Positions 61,260 through 64,000 of a DNA stretch of 64,000 nucleotides are shown one piece after another (the stretch's first letter is position 1; every line of letters starts with the position of its first letter). A program made the translations under genes and the position numbers. The DNA lies in assembly GCF_030063335.1 (NCBI RefSeq), contig NZ_JASISW010000005.1, positions 241,462-305,461 of the forward strand, read 5' to 3'. The notes under the pieces were generated by a model. The model saw nothing but the letters and a program-made list of their open reading frames with translations, searched no databases and was not told where the DNA came from. The DNA is from Rhodococcus sp. G-MC3. GTDB taxonomy: Bacteria; Actinomycetota; Actinomycetes; Mycobacteriales; Mycobacteriaceae.

Positions 61260-61289
61260 TCATCGTGCGATGAATTCATCTCATGATGA
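61260..61289. promoter_or_regulatory. probable TetR operator, three overlapping palindromes
   Basis: TCATCG-TG-CGATGA (61260-61273), GATGAATTCATC (61269-61280) and TCATC-TCAT-GATGA (61276-61289) share the half site TCATC/GATGA. They lie between the divergent exporter ATPase gene and mpg, the expected site for the TetR protein at 59133. Confidence 0.65.
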
Positions 61290-61345
61290 ATTTAGACCCG
61301 GCCGCCGAGTCGGGTCAAGGGCCGCCACCGGGCATGATCGGCAGG

Positions 61346-61954
61346 ATGGATGTCGAGCTCTTGAGTCAGCACCCCGTCGATGCCGCTCGGGCCCTGCTGG
61401 GTGTCGAGGTACGGACGGCAGACGTGTCCGTGCGGATCGTCGAGGTGGAGGCGTACGGCGGACCGGACGGCGGACCGTGGCCCGATTCGGCAGCACACTC
61501 CTATCGTGGACCGACACCGAGGAACTCCGTCATGTTCGGACCGGCAGGCAGGTTGTACGTCTACCTGAGCTATGGAATGCATCTCTGCCTGAACGTCACG
61601 TGCGGACCCGACGGGGAGGCGGCTGCAGTTCTTCTACGTGCAGCGGAGGTGGTCGACGGCCTCGACGTTGTTCGTACGCGGCGGAGTCCGAGTGCGATCG
61701 GCGACCGGATCGCGAGCGGACCCGGCAACCTCGGCCAGGCGCTAGGCGTCTCGCTCGGTGACAACGGCACCGATCTGTTCGACGCGACCGCCTCGATTCG
61801 GCTTCTCGAAGCGACTACGGCGCCGAGTGCTGTCTCGGAGGGTCCACGGGTAGGAGTGACGACTGCTGCCGAGAAGCCGTGGAGATTCTGGCTTCCCGGT
61901 TCACCCGCGGTGTCGGCATATCGGCGAAGTCCGCGGGCGCCGCGCAGGCCCTGA
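61346..61954 (+). CDS. mpg: 3-methyladenine DNA glycosylase (AAG family)
   Basis: Removes alkylated purines from DNA. 202 residues from ATG 61346 ([19 protein letters not shown]); ATGs at 61334 and 61283 are in frame, but the latter lies in the operator. [54 protein letters not shown] carries the catalytic Glu (VEVEAY) and DNA-intercalating Tyr. C-terminal [17 protein letters not shown] is typical. Equivalent of Rv1688, next to tyrS. Confidence 0.95.
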   Translation: MDVELLSQHPVDAARALLGVEVRTADVSVRIVEVEAYGGPDGGPWPDSAAHSYRGPTPRNSVMFGPAGRLYVYLSYGMHLCLNVTCGPDGEAAAVLLRAAEVVDGLDVVRTRRSPSAIGDRIASGPGNLGQALGVSLGDNGTDLFDATASIRLLEATTAPSAVSEGPRVGVTTAAEKPWRFWLPGSPAVSAYRRSPRAPRRP

Positions 61955-62004
61955 GGTCAGGGCTGGCGTACCGCCTGCGAACTCGATGCGGGAAGATCGA
62001 CGCC

Positions 62005-62034
62005 GTGAGTGGAAACATCGTGAGTGGAAACATC
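62005..62034. repeat. 15-bp tandem duplication at the tyrS start
   Basis: Two copies of GTGAGTGGAAACATC encode [10 protein letters not shown] and give two in-frame GTG start codons, each preceded by a GGAA(A/G) element. Confidence 0.95.
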
Positions 62035-63291
62035 GTCGACGAATTGACCTGGCGCGGATTGATCGCGCAGTCCACCGACTTGGACGAATTGAAGAAGGCG
62101 ACGTCCGCGGGACCGATCACGCTGTATGCGGGTTTCGATCCGACCGGACCGAGTCTGCACGCTGGACATCTAGTTCCGCTGTTGGCGCTCAAGCGTTTTC
62201 AGCGTGCCGGACATCGTCCGATCGTCATGGCGGGCGGCGCGACCGGTTTGATCGGAGATCCCCGCGACGTGGGGGAGCGAACGATGAACTCGTCCGACAC
62301 AGTTCGTGACTGGGCCGAGCGTATCCGCGGGCAACTCGAGCGCTTCGTCGAATTCGATGACAGTTCAACCGGCGCGATCGTGGAAAACAATCTGAACTGG
62401 ACTGGTGAACTGTCCGCGATCGACTTCCTTCGCGATATCGGTAAGCATTTCTCGGTCAACGTCATGCTCGCGCGCGACACGGTCAAGACAAGGCTCGAGG
62501 GCGACGGTATGTCGTACACGGAGTTCAGCTACATGCTGCTCCAAGCGAACGACTACCTGCAGCTTCGTCGAACGTACGGCTGCATGCTTCAGATCGGAGG
62601 ATCCGATCAGTGGGGGAACATCGTCGCGGGTGTCGAACTGAACAGACGTAAGGACTCCGAATCGGTGCACGCACTGACCGTTCCGCTGGTCACGTCGGCC
62701 GACGGTAAGAAGTTCGGTAAGTCGACGGGAGGAGGAAGCCTCTGGCTCGACCCCGAGATGACCAGCCCCTACGCCTGGTACCAGTACTTCATCAATACCG
62801 GAGACGCCGATGTGGTGAAGTACCTGCGCTGGTTCACGTTCCTCGAGCAGGAAGAGCTTGCCGAACTGGAGGAAGCAACCCGCGATCGGCCGCACGCGCG
62901 TGAAGCGCAGAAGCGACTCGCCTCCGAGATGACGACGTTGGTGCACGGCGCAGACAACACTCGTGCAGTCGAACTCGCAAGCCAGGCGTTGTTCGGGCGG
63001 GCAGAGCTCACCGATCTCGACGAGACCACTCTGTCGGGTGCGCTCGGTGAAACCGCCATTGCCGAGATTGCCGAGGGAGACACCCCGTCGATTGTCGATC
63101 TCCTCGTTGCCACGGGTTTGTCCGACAGTAAGGGCGCCGCTCGACGTGCGGTGAAGGAGGGCGGTGCATCGGTGAACAACCAGAAAATTGCCGACGAAGA
63201 CTGGACGCCGTCACCCGAGGACTTCCTTCATGGGATCTGGCTCGTGGTCCGACGCGGCAAGCGAAACTTCGCGGGCGTTCGACGTAGCTGA
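62005..63291 (+). CDS. tyrS: tyrosine-tRNA ligase
   Basis: 428 residues from GTG 62005; a 15-bp tandem duplication (62005-62019 / 62020-62034) also creates GTG 62020 with its own GGAAAC upstream. Class I HIGH-like motif [32 protein letters not shown]-like KKFGKSTGG, and a C-terminal S4 RNA-binding domain (~360-428: [29 protein letters not shown]). Followed by the rRNA operon. Confidence 0.98.
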   Translation: MSGNIVSGNIVDELTWRGLIAQSTDLDELKKATSAGPITLYAGFDPTGPSLHAGHLVPLLALKRFQRAGHRPIVMAGGATGLIGDPRDVGERTMNSSDTVRDWAERIRGQLERFVEFDDSSTGAIVENNLNWTGELSAIDFLRDIGKHFSVNVMLARDTVKTRLEGDGMSYTEFSYMLLQANDYLQLRRTYGCMLQIGGSDQWGNIVAGVELNRRKDSESVHALTVPLVTSADGKKFGKSTGGGSLWLDPEMTSPYAWYQYFINTGDADVVKYLRWFTFLEQEELAELEEATRDRPHAREAQKRLASEMTTLVHGADNTRAVELASQALFGRAELTDLDETTLSGALGETAIAEIAEGDTPSIVDLLVATGLSDSKGAARRAVKEGGASVNNQKIADEDWTPSPEDFLHGIWLVVRRGKRNFAGVRRS

Positions 63292-63890
63292 CACAGTCGG
63301 CAGAGGTTCGCGACGACCTGGTTCACCAAAGGTGGTACGGGTCACATAGGTGTGATTCGAGGGCTGAAGTGAGTATTCGCCGGGTCTACCAACCTGCTAC
63401 CTCGATGTTTGCCGGGAGTCCACCCGTCGACCTGGGGATTTGACGCTATGTTTTCGGTCGCGTAACTTTCTTCAAGTCAGAGCGAGACGGACACCGACCA
63501 AGTCTTCATGGGTTTGGACACGAGGTTGTACGGTGCTTCTGACCGAAGGTAGTATCTGCTGTGTCCCCCAAGAGTCGGGCCTTGTGTCCGAGACCAAGCT
63601 GGGATAGGCTGGAACGGTTGCCCCGGATGCTGTCAAGTGTTGTGCTTGGTGGTTGATGGTGTGTGCGTGTTCTTTGAGAACTCAACAGTGTGTCGATGAA
63701 TGTCAGTGCCGAATGTTTTTGGTGCTCATGCCTTTCGGGGTGTGGGTGTGACATCTTCTTGCTTCATTCTTCCCGTCTGAAGTGGGTTGATATTTGTTTT
63801 ATAGCTAGTTGAGTTTTTTTGCTAGTGATTTGGACTTGATGTCATTTGACTGATTAGCAGCCTCCTTTGGGGGTTGTGATATCTAGAGTC
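63292..63890 (+). promoter_or_regulatory. rRNA operon promoter and leader region
   Basis: About 600 bases without a protein gene between tyrS and 16S rRNA. Three promoter-like pairs: P1 TTGACG-17-TAACTT (63440-63468), P2 TTGTAC-18-TAGTAT (63526-63555) and P3 TTGTGT-17-TAGGCT (63582-63610). P3 is followed by GGTTGCCCC, as in the conserved CL1 promoter of mycobacterial rrn operons. A boxA-like antitermination site GTTCTTTGAGAACTCAACAG lies at 63668-63687. The last ~100 bases are AT-rich and likely form the processing stem of pre-16S. Confidence 0.75.
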
Positions 63891-64000
63891 TTTTACGGAG
63901 AGTTTGATCCTGGCTCAGGACGAACGCTGGCGGCGTGCTTAACACATGCAAGTCGAGCGGTAAGGCCTTTCGGGGTACACGAGCGGCGAACGGGTGAGTA
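63891..64000 (+). rRNA. rrs: 16S ribosomal RNA, 5' end (continues past window)
   Basis: The universal 5' sequence AGAGTTTGATCCTGGCTCAG begins at 63899, followed by GACGAACGCTGGCGGCGTGC. The V1 loop GCGGTAAGGCCTTTCGGG is of Rhodococcus type. The exact mature 5' end (about 63889-63891) is by analogy with mycobacteria. Confidence 0.97.

Overview
The window is a stretch of chromosomal core genome from a high-GC actinobacterium of the order Mycobacteriales, most likely Rhodococcus or the split-off genus Rhodococcoides (R. fascians group). Three things point there: the gene order pyk-tesB / pdtaR / polA / rpsA-coaE-uvrB / universal stress protein / uvrA / infC-rpmI-rplT-tsnR-pheST / argCJBDFR-H / lipase-synthetase fusion-Trm112-TetR-ABC-mpg-tyrS-rrn matches the Mycobacterium tuberculosis Rv1617-Rv1689 region; GTG starts and C/G-ending codons are common; and the visible 16S V1 loop (GCGGTAAGGCCTTTCGGG) is of the Rhodococcus type. 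I see no prophage, insertion sequence or CRISPR array.

Layout. 1-9.7 kb: 3' part of pyk, tesB, a secreted antigen-85-like esterase, a GT87 glycosyltransferase whose frame runs on antisense through a DNA glycosylase gene, a decayed oxidoreductase remnant beside a DUF1772 gene and an AraC regulator, an atypical tRNA gene, the ANTAR regulator pdtaR and a branched-chain amino-acid binding lipoprotein. 9.8-14.1 kb: livF-livG-livM-livH on the minus strand, with livH carrying an extra exported N-terminal domain. 14.3-28.5 kb: polA, thioredoxin, a GlxA-type regulator, a 2H phosphoesterase, a decarboxylating dehydrogenase, a methyltransferase, rpsA, coaE (fused to a GrpB domain), a DUF402 gene, uvrB and an SCO6745-family gene. 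28.5-37.7 kb: an ABC-2 permease paired with an extracytoplasmic S15-type hydrolase fused to an ABC ATPase, a stress protein, a HelD-like motor ATPase, a DoxX protein with a long repetitive amphipathic tail and a metallo-beta-lactamase-fold hydrolase. 37.8-47.7 kb: uvrA, then the translation cluster infC-rpmI-rplT-tsnR-pheS-pheT. 47.7-55.7 kb: arginine biosynthesis argC-J-B-D-F-R-H, lacking argG. 55.7-64 kb: an Rv1683-like lipase/acyl-CoA-synthetase fusion, Trm112, a TetR-controlled ABC exporter, mpg, tyrS, a multi-promoter rRNA leader and the first ~110 bases of 16S rRNA.

How genes work together. The liv genes (lipoprotein on one strand, four transporter genes convergent on the other) form one uptake system. 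polA, uvrA, uvrB, mpg and the hypoxanthine/uracil glycosylase are DNA repair functions. infC-rpmI-rplT appear to sit behind an attenuator, and infC starts at ATC. The arg genes overlap by 4 bases (GTGA/ATGA) almost throughout, and a probable ArgR operator covers a likely leaderless argC promoter. The most unusual items are the S15 hydrolase-ABC fusion, the DoxX protein with 11-residue repeats, the degenerate adenylation domain in the lipase fusion, the infC leader, the atypical tRNA-Leu and the absence of argG from its usual place. Several genes contain recent-looking in-frame tandem duplications of 15, 21 or 33 bp.
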